Below are positions 35,033 through 51,845 of a DNA stretch of 64,000 bases, one piece after another (position 1 is the first letter of the stretch; each line of letters begins with the position of its first letter). Source of the stretch: Heterotrichella gracilis (lineage: Eukaryota; Sar; Xanthophyceae; Tribonematales; Xanthonemataceae); the NCBI GenBank assembly GCA_032358255.1, contig JAULBX010007440.1, positions 1 to 64,000 on the forward strand, written 5' to 3'. Below the pieces are notes generated by a model, which was given only the letters and a program-made list of their open reading frames with translations, searched no databases and had not been told where the DNA came from. A program made the position numbers and the translations under genes.

Positions 35033-37131
35033 TGCTGGTGTGGTTTGATAGGGTTTAGGGTTTACGGTGGGCATGCATGCGATCCATGTTAGCGTCATGA
35101 CTGAGTTGTGGCGCAAAGATGAAGCCATTTTTTTGGATGCTTCGGGTGTCAGTGGTGTCCACCTCCCCCGCCACCTTTGCCGCCACGCTGGAGAGGCTGC
35201 ATGTCATTGACTACCTGCTCACCTCAATCGAGCTGGTGGAGTTTGGATAGGGTGCTGGTGTGGTTTGGATAGGGTGTAGGGTTTAGGGCGGGTATGCGTC
35301 ACCCGCCGCCGTCAGTGACTCAAGAGTCATGGTGCACAGATAAAGTCGTTTTTTGGATGCGTTATGTGTCAGTGAAATATGTTTTCCCCTTCAGATAGTG
35401 TGCCTGGCTCAGATGGCTTAGTGGAGATCGTGCTTGCACCTTCAAAGGTGCCCCGTCATCTTTGTAGTCACAATTGCTCAATTAATCGGCAAGCAATGGC
35501 GTTCTGTACATTGACAGCGCTGGCCTTTGAATATACCATATGGAATATTGATTGGATGGAGCTGCCAGCTGTACGCCAGTGGCCTGACCTTCACAATTAA
35601 CTCACAGACCCGGCGCCTGTTCCTCCATGTCACATGGCAATTGAGGCAGCCAGTGGAGTTCAAGGGGCGAGTTTTTAGGGCTCCCAATATTTTCCTGTTC
35701 ATCATCAACTCAGAGTTCAGTGAAACACCAAGTGTGTTACATTCCTTCAGTTTAGTCAATCTGTATTTCTCTTGACAAGCTCAACTACATGAATGTTACT
35801 GGTGACTGTGACCCCGCTATTGAGCGTAATTGTGCCCTTCTTCCTTTCTTGCCGCCTTTCCGGGCTGCAAATTTTGGTTGAACCATGTTCAATTTACGCG
35901 TGAATGTACTGCGTGTCAGCCTGTTGCCTGACCCTGGATCAACATGCATATCATTAAAGTAGTTAGCCGCTATTGGCAGTGAATCTGAGTGGCGTCCGTC
36001 CACCCTACACTGGTGGTGGCGCAGAATTGCCCACTCCTGTGCACCCTAACCAAACACCACGGCGGGATAATAAAGCCTGTGCAATACTCCACAAGGGGCT
36101 GCTTCACGCCAGAAAAAAACAAGACATTTTGCAGTCCCTTTTGCAATCACAGAGTACGGCATTTTGTCATTCTGTGGCCAACAGTGGCCACTGCATCCAT
36201 CAAAATTGTTCATAAACATAAGTAACACAGCCTAAAGAGTGTACAGAAAAGGCGGAATCTAACACAGAGAGAGCACCGAGTGAACAGGAGAGCTGATAGG
36301 TTCAAGGAGACGCTAAGAGACTGACCAAACAATGTGGAAACCGGTGTTGTCACACAGGTTAGCCCTGAGCGCCTGCTGTGATAAGTCCACACAGAAAACT
36401 GCACTGCACTGCAAAGTACATCACGCTTTCAACACCAGAAAATAAATAAAAACCCGCAGGTCTGGTTGCACACATATGGGGGGTAGATACAGCCTGGCCA
36501 CAAGTGGACGGGTGGTAGCACAGAGCCATACTGTGGCAAACCATGGCGGAATATGTAGTGGAAAAAGCAAGCTGCTGGAGGCTTGGTTTGGCCCACATGG
36601 AGGATACATAAAGCAGTGAAGGACCAGCAAGGCTCACCTCACCCAGGGTGGTGGCTCATGACCGAGCTGTTGCACTCCTAACAGGGAGCAGGTTGGGGGT
36701 AAACCATGTCAAGGCCCTGTGACAGGCTTGACCCAGGATCAAACAATGTTAGAAACAGGTGCTACCCCCCCATGCTACCTAAACTATGTGCTCTGTCCTC
36801 CCAGATAAGAAACAGAGGTTGGGCAAGGCATCAGCGTGCCAGTGTGCGGGCCCTGCGCACCGCTTGGGCGAAAAAGTATATTTAGCAGAACAAACGGGTT
36901 TCTATAACAAATTGCAGGGGAAATGTTGTTGCTTGCGTTTGAGAAAGCGCGGTTGACGACATCGGCTGCAGGGTTGCAATGAGCCCTATGCCCAGTGCCC
37001 AACATACGCTACAAAAAATAGCAGGGACGAAAGAAAGACGGTTTAACTTTGCAAATCTAGACTGTTCACTAGCCGGACGGAAGCTGGGGCGCCTGTCGGA
37101 CAGAAACTCTGTCCACGTCTGTGCGCCCCCT
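35033..37131. other. Downstream of the LPA1 gene, with a post-stop tail copy
   Basis: At 35150-35240 a decayed copy of the end of the last exon (TSPATFAATLERLH…DYLLTSIELV) follows the real stop by about 120 bases. Beyond it, to 37131, there are only unsupported reading frames. The tail of the minus-strand gene ending at 37132 may extend here. Confidence 0.7.
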
Positions 37132-37619
37132 TCACGTTGTGACTCGCACCTGGGAGACTGCAACCTGGCCACGGGGCTCCTTCTCCTGCCCCTCCTTCGT
37201 GCTGCACGATCGCTTGTTGTCACCACCCTTGCTCCGGTTCTTGGCGCTCCAGCGATCCCAGGCTGCCGTGGCGTTGAAATCGGCGTTGTTGGCCAGGGCA
37301 TCGTCATGGCGGAGCAGGCTCCCTGGCAGCACGTCTTTGCCGAACCCAAAGCCGTCGGGTGGGGCGCTCTGGATGGACCTGTGCACCGAAACGAAAGGTT
37401 GGTAACGCTACAACGAGAAGCCTGCAGTTGCGCTGGACTTGGACGCCAAACGGCCATCAGGTTTTTGGTGGTGGCTGCTGGCATCTGCCGCGGCCCTCAA
37501 GGCACGGGATCCCACCTGAACTGAGTGGTCGCATCGTAGCCGCTGATGGAGGCACGGCGGGAGCCGGTGGGCTTCTCCCAGAGCTTGGCGGTGCCCGACT
37601 TGGTGGGCTTGGCGTCCAT
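37132..37619 (-). CDS. Small basic protein of unknown function
   Basis: Two exons, 37619-37516 and 37378-37132, join in phase (AG/G) to give 116 aa. It starts MDAKPTKSGTAKLWEKPTGS and continues GYDATTQFR, SIQSAPPDGFGFGKDVLPGS, LLRHDDALANNADFNATAAW. There is no signal peptide or membrane segment. The C-terminus is Lys/Arg-rich. A good donor (CCCAG/GTGCGAG, about 37141) before the stop leaves room for further exons downstream. The family is not recognised; its composition resembles small ciliary proteins of algae, but that is only an impression. Confidence 0.5.
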
Positions 37620-38872
37620 TGTCGAGCTGGCGACGCGCACCGTCATGCCGTCACGTTTTCCAGGGCACAACGTAACCTCGCCGGACCTTGTCTGATGCAC
37701 TTCCGGGGTAGACGATACAAAGAGGTGGTCACGGGTGCAGCACTTGGCTTGTCTAGAGGTGTAGCTATCGCGGAATCAGTAGCCCTGGCAAGAGTTGTGC
37801 TCGACTTTCAAAAGGCGAGAAGCCGAAGCAATGCGACGGTTCAGTGGCAGAGGGGTGGCGATGCACTTTTGCAAAATTTTGTCGGAAGGAAGGCAAGCCG
37901 CAGGCCGCACGCGTGGCAGGCGGCGTGGTGGGCAATTTTTAAGATAAAACATTTTTTTATTTCCCAGTCTGCATATATGTGGAAGGAAAACAACAAAGCA
38001 GGTAATGTTACAAAGCTCTATACCTCGTTCGGGTATAAGCACACCACATCTTGTTTGCTATCCAACCAGTCGTGCAGAGTAACCTTCAGGCACGGCGTTC
38101 GGTGGCACACCAACAAGGGGAAACTCCACAGGAGCGTTACAAGGTGGTGCCATTGCTGCCCATCCCAGCGCCATGGGCTCTGTCCTAAGTGGACCATGCT
38201 GAAATTGTTGCTCGCCTCTGTCCAATCCTGCTATTGTACCACTCCGCACAACCTTGGAAGGCCAGTATGACATTGTCATGGCATCACGCCCTACCCCTTG
38301 CAGCCCACGGCCGTGCCCACATCCCCGCAGTCAGCGCCCTCCCCAGCAGCACACCGTCCCATGTCCCCACGCCCCACAGTCACGCCACCAACACCCAACT
38401 GTGCGCTACCCTGCTCGTTGTGGCATCCCCACAAAGGTGGGTCACGACGGCCTGCGCAATACCCTGGAAAGGGTTTTGCCCATTCTGGCCACTGGTGCGT
38501 CACGGTGGCATGCACGATGCCAAAGCCCGTCATTGAGAAGATTGGTTTCACCATACCATCAGTCAACATGAGGCAGGACGCCCCCCGCCCCCGGCCGCGT
38601 TTACACCTGCAATGCACCAGATGGGTTGTGAACACCCCAAGATGACCGTGCTCGCATTCTCATCAGGTTTCTGGTGCGCCATCTAGCTATTACCCTGGAA
38701 GACGCACGCGGGAGACCAGACGTTTTGCAGCGGAGATGGCTACACCATTCCAGCTGCGGTACACTTGCAATATCTAGACAGCAACGATGACCATGCGGCA
38801 TAGATTGTCAACATGCGGAAGGACAGGGGCTTTGCAGTGGAAGGGATGGTGCCATAGGCTGGTGGACTTTAC
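37620..38872. other. Gap between small basic protein and COX17, nothing firm
   Basis: A last tiny exon of COX17 may lie in 38640-38870. Other reading frames show no family signal or consistent splicing. Confidence 0.4.
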
Positions 38873-39526
38873 CTTGAAACCCTCTGCCCTAAGACACTGC
38901 TTGTGCGCCTCTATGAGCGCTGCACATTGCTCCGACTCTGGGCCTATTATATGGGTGGATTCGATGGTCACGGTTAAACAAGATGGGGCAGGGAAGTGCA
39001 TCCAACGTTCTTGGTGGACTGAATTGTGCACTAACTGGAAATGCAGCTCAGTTGTTTTCCAAGCCGTGTATGCATTTACAACTGTAACACAAATAGCACC
39101 AACTAGTTCCAACGTGCAAGGGCAGGATGGCGGGTTGGATAAGAGCCAGCGTGATGCCATCGTGGCATCGTGGCATGCCACTGATTTGCAACGTACCGTG
39201 TAGCGTCGTGCATTCGTCTCGGACTCTCTGCAAGGTCACGAAAAATTCAAGATTCAACCACTATAGCAAACAGGGTTCAATGCAGAGCAACGTGGTGTCC
39301 TCACCATCCAGCCCAACAAAACCACATGCATGCATATGCAATGCATCAACGTTGCTTGCTGATTGAAAGGCGGATGGACAGCCCAATACCTTGTGAAACG
39401 ATGCAAAGTAAACAAAGATGCGCTAGATCTAGGTACCTTGGTGTCTGGACAGGCACAACAGATCTTCTTCTTTGGCTTTTCAGTCGCAGGAGGTTCCTCC
39501 TTCTTGCCCCACCCGAACCAGGCCAT
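38873..39526 (-). CDS. COX17: COX17, cytochrome c oxidase copper chaperone
   Basis: Carries copper in the mitochondrial intermembrane space to the Sco and Cox11 proteins for cytochrome oxidase assembly. Exons are 39526-39437, 39227-39197 (only 31 bases) and 38937-38873, in phase, coding 62 aa. The N-terminus is MAWFGWGKKEEPPATEKPKK. The copper site is KKKICCACPDTK. Twin CX9C motifs are CPDTKRVRDEC and CAALIEAHKQC, with the closing RAEGFK. The acceptor of exon 3 was chosen at 38938 because it restores the family's eight-residue spacing between the two motifs; an alternative AG ten bases upstream (about 38948) would shift the frame and the one giving GPESEQC would add two residues. After RAEGFK a donor-like GTAAAG suggests one more exon coding the last residue or two; otherwise the frame reads on to a stop at 38774. 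Confidence 0.93.
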
Positions 39527-40650
39527 CTGTGAGGTTTGCAGTGCACGCCGTGCCTTGGATGCCGCTGTGTTTTGAGTGTTCAGTATCCCACGTTTGAAAG
39601 GAAAGTGGCGCTAGCCTTCAGTGAACCTGCTGAGAGGTTTCACGTTTTTTTCAACCGCCCAGTGTTTACCAGCGTACATAGCGACAAACAGGTATATGGT
39701 ATTTACAACAGCACTGTTTTTGGGTTCCAGTGTTGCAGAGATACGACGTTATGGAACCTTTTGGCTGCATGACAGGCATTTTGAAGTGGATTATGAAATG
39801 CATTTTTCCACACTTTATTTTGATTCCCACCTTGGCTTCAGCACAACTTTTATGTCGCAATGCTTCCCCCTCCTGAAATATGGGTGCCTGGGAAACCAGT
39901 TGTCTATTTTTTCCTCGAAACCCTAACTTCGATAGAAAGTGCTGTAGACACTCAAACGGTGTAGAATTATATATAGAATTCGTCATGGATGAACCATATA
40001 CACTGCGTGGCGGTGGCACATTGCAGTGTCGCAAGGCTTACACAAAGGGGACAGCAGTTTCTCCAAGGTGGGCACACCTTGCTCAAGGAATTTCGGTGCA
40101 AATGTGCGGTGCGACAGGGAAAGCCAGTGCCGCAAGCGAGGCCCACTGTGCCACAGCTGCAAAACACTTGTCAAGTTCAATGAACTTTGCCGCTGAGGAA
40201 CTAAAAGTGTGTAATAGACAGTACACGAGTTAATGGGTCAAAATACTTGCAGCGCCACTGAGTTAATAAGTGCAGAACGTTGCACTAGAAGATGTATACT
40301 AAACATTGGGGATAGAAGGTATACTAGATAATTGAGGGGAAAAGTGCACTAGAGAGTACGTGACAATCACGGGTCAAACAAACTATAATTTCACACACCA
40401 GTGTATCAACACAGAAAGCTGAAAACCAAATCCTCATGTCCAGTTTCTCGCAGCTCCATATGAGCTGCATTCATGACAGCGCTCAGGGTCCATCCACCAC
40501 TCTGGTGCTACAGCAATCGAGGCTATCGGCTAGCCGGTTGCTGGATGATGGGAAGGGTACTGCTGTGGGTACTCTGTGGGTACCAATTGGGGCTGTAATT
40601 TACATCCATCTGAAAACCAAATGCTTGGCAAAGCGCTCGGCGCCCATCTG
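39527..40650. other. Gap between COX17 and the YPQQ membrane protein, with a post-stop copy
   Basis: Bases 40493-40595 are a decayed copy of the end of the next gene's last exon and its flank (repeats of GGGTACTGCTGTGGGTA on the plus strand). No other gene is supported. Confidence 0.6.
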
Positions 40651-41408
40651 TCACTCTGCGCAGCCTGGAGGTGCTTTAGCAATGGGGGCTATTGGGTAGC
40701 CAGTTACCGGATCCTGGGGAGGGTACTGCTGTGGGTACTGCTGTGGGTATTGCTGTGGCTGCTGCTGTGGGTACTGCTGCGGGTACCCCTGGGGAGGGTA
40801 TGGCTGGGGAGGGTATGGTGAAGCAGTGGAGCGTGGTGGAGGGCCGTAGACTGGCCGTTGGTAGGGCTGCACGCACAACAGCACGATGTTAAACAGCCGT
40901 TAAAGATAAAGGTGCTTGATTGGGTGGAGCAAACAACGACGTTTCAAAACTCACCTGGTGGCACTCAGGGATGACGCAAGGGATGATTGCCAAGGGCAGG
41001 AATATGAAGAGGAGTAAAATGACCCAGAGCCAGCCAAAAACGCTCAATGTTTCGCAGGCGCAGCACCCAAACTGTAATGTGGGCACACTTGAATCAGGGC
41101 AAGGCAAAACAAACTGTGAGTGCAAATGCAGTTGGTCACAGGTCACTGTAGTTTCGTAGATAAAATGAAGGACCATGTTCAATGCAGGCACCCCCTCTCT
41201 GTAGCTGGTTCATTTTGCAGTGCAGGCTCAGCCCGCTTTCCAGATTGTGCCCATGGGGGCTTCTGGGCCCCTTCCACATGCCACATGCCAGGTAACTAAT
41301 TACCTCTGGTTCGCAAACCATGTAGCCAAGAAGCACCTCCCCCTGTCTTGGATGTACGACTGGTGGTCTGATAATCATTCCTGGGATAGGTTGCGGCGAG
41401 ATCGTCAT
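40651..41408 (-). CDS. Small Cys-rich single-pass membrane protein with Tyr-Pro-Gln-Gln tail
   Basis: Exons 41408-41304, 41071-40955 and 40866-40651 join in phase 0 and give 145 aa. Exon 1 reads MTISPQPIPGMIIRPPVVHP and ends YMVCEPE. Exon 2 has a Cys cluster (FGCCACETLS) followed by one hydrophobic helix (WLWVILLLFIFLPLAIIPCV) and IPECHQ. Exon 3 is YQRPVYGPPP, then repeats of YPQQ/YPPQ (XYPPX type), and ends KAPPGCAE. Proteins of this layout (short Cys-rich head, one helix, Pro/Gln/Tyr tail) are common in plants and algae and often act at membranes through tail contacts; function here is unknown. Confidence 0.82.
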
Positions 41409-42004
41409 TGTGTTGGGTGTGTTTGACAAGTCCCCGAGTTTGGAAAGAACGCCCTTTCCCAGAGGACAGATTGACCACAAAAGTTACTCGTTCGTGAGAC
41501 GGCAAACAGTCCGGTTCAGGCAAGCCCTGGCTTTGGATGGTATTGGCAGACTACACGTCACAGGTAGAGCAAGTAAGCAATTGTCTTGAACTTTATGTCG
41601 TGGGTGGCAAGGACTGAGCAAGGGCTGAGCAAGGACTCGAATGCCTGCCAGGCACTGCCCTGAGCCTCAGTCGTCCAATGCATGCATATATATGCTGTCG
41701 CGTCAGCAAAGAAGACGCGGCAACGAAAACGTGGACCGCCGCATATCTTCAAGGCAAATAGTGCATTGGACTCGTTGTCTTGATCGCACTTACAAGAAAA
41801 GTTACTGCGCAGTCTGAAAGGAGTGAAGCATACTCCGGCAACCTTGGATCCCCTGGTGAGACTGGGTTGCCGAAACAGTGTTGGAAGCCAGCTGGGGGAG
41901 CATCACAACCCAGTCGCAACAAGGGGAATTCCTATTTATTGAGTCAAGATTTGTGTGTGTGTTTGAACCACCAATCGTTCCTGTGTTACCCGAAAGACGC
42001 CACA
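41409..42004. promoter_or_regulatory. Divergent promoter region, YPQQ protein (-) and glutamate dehydrogenase (+)
   Basis: 596 bases between start codons. GCATATATATGC at about 41684-41695 is the only TATA-like element; it is palindromic and could serve either strand. Confidence 0.4.
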
Positions 42005-46548
<4,544 letters not shown>

Positions 46549-48334
46549 GCGGCGGCGGCCGCCGGAGGGGCGAGGGGGATGCGGAAGAGGCAGTGGGGAT
46601 TTGCAGTGGGTGACGCGTGCGCACACACACAGGGGCTTCGATTGAGCGGCGACGGCGGCGGCGGCGGGGATCAGCAGCGTGGATTGTCAGTGGGGATCAG
46701 CGGCAGCATTCAGCCTGTTGTCAGTGCAGCGGGGCACGTGCATGGCATTGAGCGAGAGCTGGGAGGCGGGTGGTTTGGCAGCTGTGGGGGGAAGCTGCAG
46801 TCCACGTTTGGTGCGCCACCTGTGCTTTCGTGGCCCACCCTTGCTGGAGCTCAGGAACCACTCCCTCCAGGGTTACCACCTGCCGCACTCCTCCCTACTG
46901 CCAGAGCCAGCGCCCCCTGCTGTGCAGCACCTGATTGAGCATGCAGCGCGCACCGCTGCAGCATGCAGTTCTTCCGCGCCTGCTGCCCTCCCTCCGCCTG
47001 GCCCATGGCATGCAGTACTGGAATGCAATAGCTTTGGGCGCGCTGCATTGACTGGCAGAAATCGTTTTTGAATAGCAGCTACTCAGCAGCGGCAGCAGCC
47101 TGCAGTGCAGGCGAACAATTTTGTGCATCAGTACAATTTCCTCCAGTGTGGACCCACCTGCTGCCAGTTTAGATATGCGCCCACTTTGATACTGAAATAT
47201 CTGTAGCTTTAAAATCCACACTTTGATGATCATAGCATTGCAGTACGTAGCTATTGACATGCAATGCAATTTGTGAAGCATGCTGGCGCCGCCGGGCCAT
47301 GCTGGTCATGGCATTCAGGTTTGCAGCAAACTAGGTGCACTGCAGTGCCACGTAGTACAATGGCATGATGTGCACATGATGATTGTCAATTCAAATTTGT
47401 TCACCGCCGGTTCACCGTCAGTGACGTTCTACGCAACATAAAAATCGTCAGATTGACCATACTGAACTCGAGCTCGGGTGACGATACCGTAGTCATGACT
47501 TGCACGGAACCCCAGGGGAGGGCCTCGAGCCTCAAGGAGGCGATCTCTCCCCTTGGGGCGCGTCCACGCAGCGCATCAGAATCTGATGATTCTTCAACGA
47601 TTGCACAGAGTCCATCGAGTTAAAATCAAACCCGCATCTCTTAGCTGTTGCACCAATCAACAATTTATTCATCCCTGTTCAAATTTCACGCCACATCCCC
47701 TTCTCCGCCCCTGCCTGCAGGGCCTCATAAAACGCTGTTGTCTTCATAACGAAACTCTCGTATATATAGTATAAAACGTTACTAACAAACTGTTCTGGGC
47801 AAGTGAATCTGGCAATGAACGATAATCACTCTCAATTCAGTGAGACTGGGACCTGTCTGTAGAATATGTCATCCCAAAATCTTTTACCGGCACAGGGTCT
47901 TGCCCCAAAACACTCAAAATGGGGAAGGTAGCAGCCTTACTCTCCCTCCCTCACCCTCCTTCGGAATCCGCCATCCCTCTCCAGCCAATCGACGTATCCA
48001 AACACCCCACAACCCTTAGTCTGCCTGCACGCTTGGCTTCAAGCCTGGCCCAGGCTTGAGAGGGGCCATATCCCGTCCCACTCCCCACCCTCTCATCCCC
48101 GTAAAATCTCCAAAAAAAACCACCACAACACTCTCGTCTGCCCCCCTCCTCCATCCGCAAAACTCACCATCCTCCCTCGCTCCCCCTGTGGTGGATGTCC
48201 TCCCCGGCCGCAACATCCACCTCACCCACTCCAGTCTGCCTTCACCCTCGGCTAAAACTTAGGCATATGATTTGGCAGCACCTCCTCCCCCTCTACCCTC
48301 TTTAGGGTGTAGCAAAACCCACGCAAAACTCCCT
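46549..48334. other. Convergent intergenic region with tail copies of both flanking genes
   Basis: Bases 46603-46650 copy the GDH C-terminus (GGGTGACGCGTGCGCAC…GGGCTTCGATTGAGC) just after the real stop. Bases 48016-48070 copy the end of the DUF2854 gene (PGLKP-VQAD stop on the minus strand). In between only unsupported frames are seen. Confidence 0.65.
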
Positions 48335-51300
48335 CTAGTCTGCCTTAACCCTCGGCTTCAGACCAGGCATGAGTGGGGGAAGCACCTCCCCCCGCTCACC
48401 CCCACCCCTCCCCTCCCCTGACCCATCAGCCACCAGCGCCACATCCATGCCGGCATCGGTGGGGCACAATAGGGAGGTGATCCCGGGGCCAAAAAATGAG
48501 GTGATTTTGGGCAGCCTCTCCTCCCACATCTCCTTGGTCAGGTCTGGCTTGGTGGAGAACTCGAGGACCTGAAACAGGGAGGAAAATGGGGGATGTTCAG
48601 CGCACGACACGCAGAAGTGGAGGATGATTGTGGGGCGAATGATTAGAGGCATCATATGTTGCAATAGGTGTGGTTATAGAGGCATGGTTTGCTACATTTC
48701 TTTATCAAAGTGCGTACTTTCCGTCCACCTCCTCCTCCCTCCCTATGCAGGAAAAGCAAACACCAAAATCCTAAGGATCCACACCGATGTGTGCCATGGT
48801 GTCATACCAGTTCCCTCCCTAACTAAATACCCTCCCATTCCCCAGAGATGTATCCCCACATAAATTCCCTTGACCCCTGCACTTCCCTCCCCGTTTCTCT
48901 TACCAGCGCGTACTTCCCATCCACCTCCTCCTCCCTCACACCCACCAGGATGGGGGTCAGGCGACGCGGCAAACCCTTGGGCTGCAGGCAGGAAACCACA
49001 AGTTAAGGTTTAGGGTTTACAGTCAGGCGACGCCGCAAACCCTTTGGCTGCAGGCCGGAACCACAAGTTAGGGTTTAGGGTTTAGGGTCAAGCTCCTGAA
49101 CGCAACCCTTGGTCTGCAGGCAGGAACCCACAATTTAGGGTTTGAGTTTTCCACCAAACGCTGCCCATCACCATGAAACCCAGAACACACCCTCCCCAGC
49201 AGGAAACCCTACCCCCAAACCCAAACACCCACCCTCCCCAGCTGGAAACCCCTCTGCAGGGCCTCCTCTAACTGCTGCTCGTCACCGTCAATCCTAGACC
49301 CTAAGCCAAAACCCTATCCAAAACCCTAGCACGTACCCTCCCCAGCAGGAAAACCCTCTGCAGGGCCTCCTCCAGATGCTGCTCATCACCATAGCGGAAG
49401 CGGGTCACATCATCGCGAATCTGCGGGGAGGAAATTATAGGGTATTTAGTAGGGTTTTGGTGAGGGTTGAGGTAGGGCAGGGTGTCACCGTAGCGGAACC
49501 GAGCCACATCACTCGCAGATTCACGTCCCTGCGTGCGGTGGGTGTGGCGCGCCAGGACAAAAACCCTACTAAACCCTGGACGCTGAAACCCTGGACGCTG
49601 AAACCTTGTGCTCATGTGAATGACAGATTTGCTGGTCCCCCTGGCAAGGCAAAGAACGCATCGCTCCTGCAGAGAGACACATCCCCAATGCTTCTCTTGT
49701 GCATTTCGGCAAATTAATTACCTGCTTCTGGATGTCGGTGGCCTGTGTGTCCCTGAGGGCCAGTGCAGTGGGTGTGGTGCGGCATGGCACGGGGCGCAGC
49801 TGTGCATAGGACAGCGCAAAGCCCAGCACGCTGATTGGGAAGCCATAGATGAGGAGCAGGGAGGAGACATCGCCACCTGGAGGGGAAGGGGGGGGAGGTG
49901 AATGTTATGCGATCATGGCAATTTGGACTTTTAAGAAAGACCAGCATGAGTTGAATGTTGCTGAGTGCCATGTAGCGTTTGCATGGCTACAACTCAGCAT
50001 GCGGCATGCAATCAAAGCACAATCATGGGGCCGCTGTACACGAAGAGCAGAGTGGTCACAGACTGATGATGTGTGTGTGTTGTGTGTGTGTGTAAATGCG
50101 AAGAAATCTGGGATGCTTGGCAGGAAGGAATTGCGGTGTTCTGTGCATATGGTGGAGGTGTAGAGCAGGCAACTGTGGGTTCAGGTCGCCTGGTTGTGGG
50201 GGTTAATATCCATGCACATATGGGGTTCAGGGTTGAGGGTGTGGGGTTTTGCGATATTACCTGGCCATATCTGGAAGAAGGCCCCAAATCCGTACATCAC
50301 AAGGGTTAAGCCCAGATTCAAGGGTTTAGGGTTCAGGTTCTAGGGTATTACCTGGCCATATCTGGAAGAAGGCCCCAAATCCATACACCAGGAGGCCGAT
50401 GCCCAAGGGGGTGAGGATGGAGCCAAACGAAATCTGAAGGGGAGGGCATTTGTGAGACTCGCGACACTTCCAAAACGCATGCACTTGAACCCTGGATAAC
50501 GATGAAAAGCGGGCAATTATCCTCTAGTTCTGTTCTGTCCTGCATTTATAATAATATCCTATTATTCCTGATATATGAATTCGTGGAGTTCATGACAGGA
50601 CCGAATAACCACCACATAGCTGCATTCATGGTTATATGTTGCTTTCGGAAGACATCTGACAAGTATACCAGGCGCCCAGCCGTGCTGTGGTCCAGCCAGG
50701 TTTGCCACACAAAGATGTACGCTGGCGTGTGCACCTGCAGGGTGTGCGCACCCGCTCCATCCTGAAGCTCAACTAGGATGTAGGGCTTAGGGTCAGGGCT
50801 TAGGGTTTAGGTTAGGGTCAGAGGGCGCGCACCCTCTCTATCCTGAAGCTAGTGTCCTCTACATACTGCGGACTTAGGGTTTAGGGTTTAGAGTTTGCAC
50901 GCACCCTCTCTATCCTGAAGCTCGTGTCCTCCACATACTGCGGGCTCCCACCGCTGCCTGATTGGGCACGCACTCCTTGCAGGGGGGCACTGCAGATGCT
51001 GCAAAACGGGGAGGGAAAAGGCAGCACTCAGGGTGTGTGTCGCAGGTACATAGGGTCACGGCAGGCCATCGATACCCTATTTAGGGTGCACGGCTGGGGG
51101 ATTAATGTGACCTGTAGGGTCTGGGCACTCTCACCAGGTTTAGGGTTTAGGGTTGGCATACAGTCGGTACATACATAAGGGTTGGGGCGGGTACTGTGCG
51201 CATGCATATGATGGGGAAACGCAATTCTCCCTTCTAAACTCCCTACCCCCAATCCCCAAACAAAGGGGGCGAGTACGCATACGGATAGAGTGCACACCCC

Positions 51301-51845
51301 CCCCAACCACCCACACACACCCACCAAACACACAGTAATACACCCACCACCACCGCCACCCCACCCACAAGCACCTCGCAGGAGGAAAACCTTGCCACAG
51401 GGTATTCACACCGCCAAAAAAGCCTCCACCGATACGGGTCGACCCTAGAAAAGGGCCTAGATCACCCACATCCGCAGCACGTGCACCGAATTCCTCGCTG
51501 CTATATCCTGCAGGTCCCCGGTTCGATGCCTGCCCGGTGGCGTGGGTATCTCGGTGCCAAACATAGCCAATCAGGTGCACATATCCCCTAGCAAGCAATC
51601 CAACAGTATCCTGGCGATGGATTTGTGTCGGTTACTTCCCCGGGTGTCGGTGGACTTTGGCCCTAGTAATATCCATGCATATAGCACCCACCACCCACCA
51701 CCACCGCCCCTCACCTGCTGCTGGGGAAGGCCCTGAGTGGGAGGGGGGTGAAGGCACGCACGCGCAGGCGGCCGGCGGCGGGTAGGGGCCTCAACACAGG
51801 CCGGGCGCTGCACCCCGCACCGATGGTGCCGCAGATTGCTGCCAT
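48335..51845 (-). CDS. DUF2854 plastid membrane protein
   Basis: Exons 51845-51715, 50998-50905, 50433-50352, 49876-49722, 49420-49337, 48981-48904 and 48568-48335 give 285 aa; every junction is in phase. Exon 1 (MAAICGTIGAGCSARPVLRP … RVRAFTPLPLRAFPSS) is a typical chloroplast transit peptide. Two hydrophobic helices follow (ILTPLGIGLLVYGFGAFFQI and SSLLLIYGFPISVLGFALSY), then AQLRPVPC, LALRDTQATDIQKQ, IRDDVTRFRYGDEQHLEEAL, RRLTPILVGVREEEVDGKYA, EFSTKPDLTKEMWEERLPKI and FFGPGI. This order is that of cyanobacterial and plastid DUF2854 proteins, whose function is unknown. The Gly-rich C-terminus (GSGEGRGGGERGE) is an addition. A CATATATATG element at about 51994-52003 lies 150 bases upstream of the ATG. 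Confidence 0.88.
49019..49525 (-). repeat. Exon-edge copies around DUF2854 exons 5 and 6
   Basis: Head copies of exon 6 (CTGCAG, CCAAAGGGTTTGCGGCGTCG) at 49022-49060 and a weaker one at 49098-49126 lie upstream, in transcript direction, of the real exon at 48981. A tail copy of exon 5 (EQQLEEALQRGFQLGR) lies at 49230-49285. A copy of the exon 5 start (ASDVARFRYGD) lies at 49484-49525. TTTAGGG heptamers flank them. Confidence 0.9.
50250..50880 (-). repeat. Tail copies of DUF2854 exons 2 and 3
   Basis: Exon 3 tail (YGFGAFFQIWP, GTAATA) is repeated at 50255-50300 below the real exon end at 50352. Exon 2 tail (YVEDTSFRIERV) is repeated at 50825-50872 and, shorter, at 50750-50780, below the real exon end at 50905. 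TTTAGGG units lie between the copies. Confidence 0.9.

Noticed and set aside
48369-48572. Plus-strand open frame over the DUF2854 last exon
   Set aside because: Shadow of the minus-strand exon, which continues the family in phase.
51505-51540. Possible tRNA gene or SINE (B-box-like GGTTCGATGCC)
   Set aside because: The flanking bases do not form a proper T stem and no acceptor or anticodon arms can be drawn; at most a tRNA-derived remnant.
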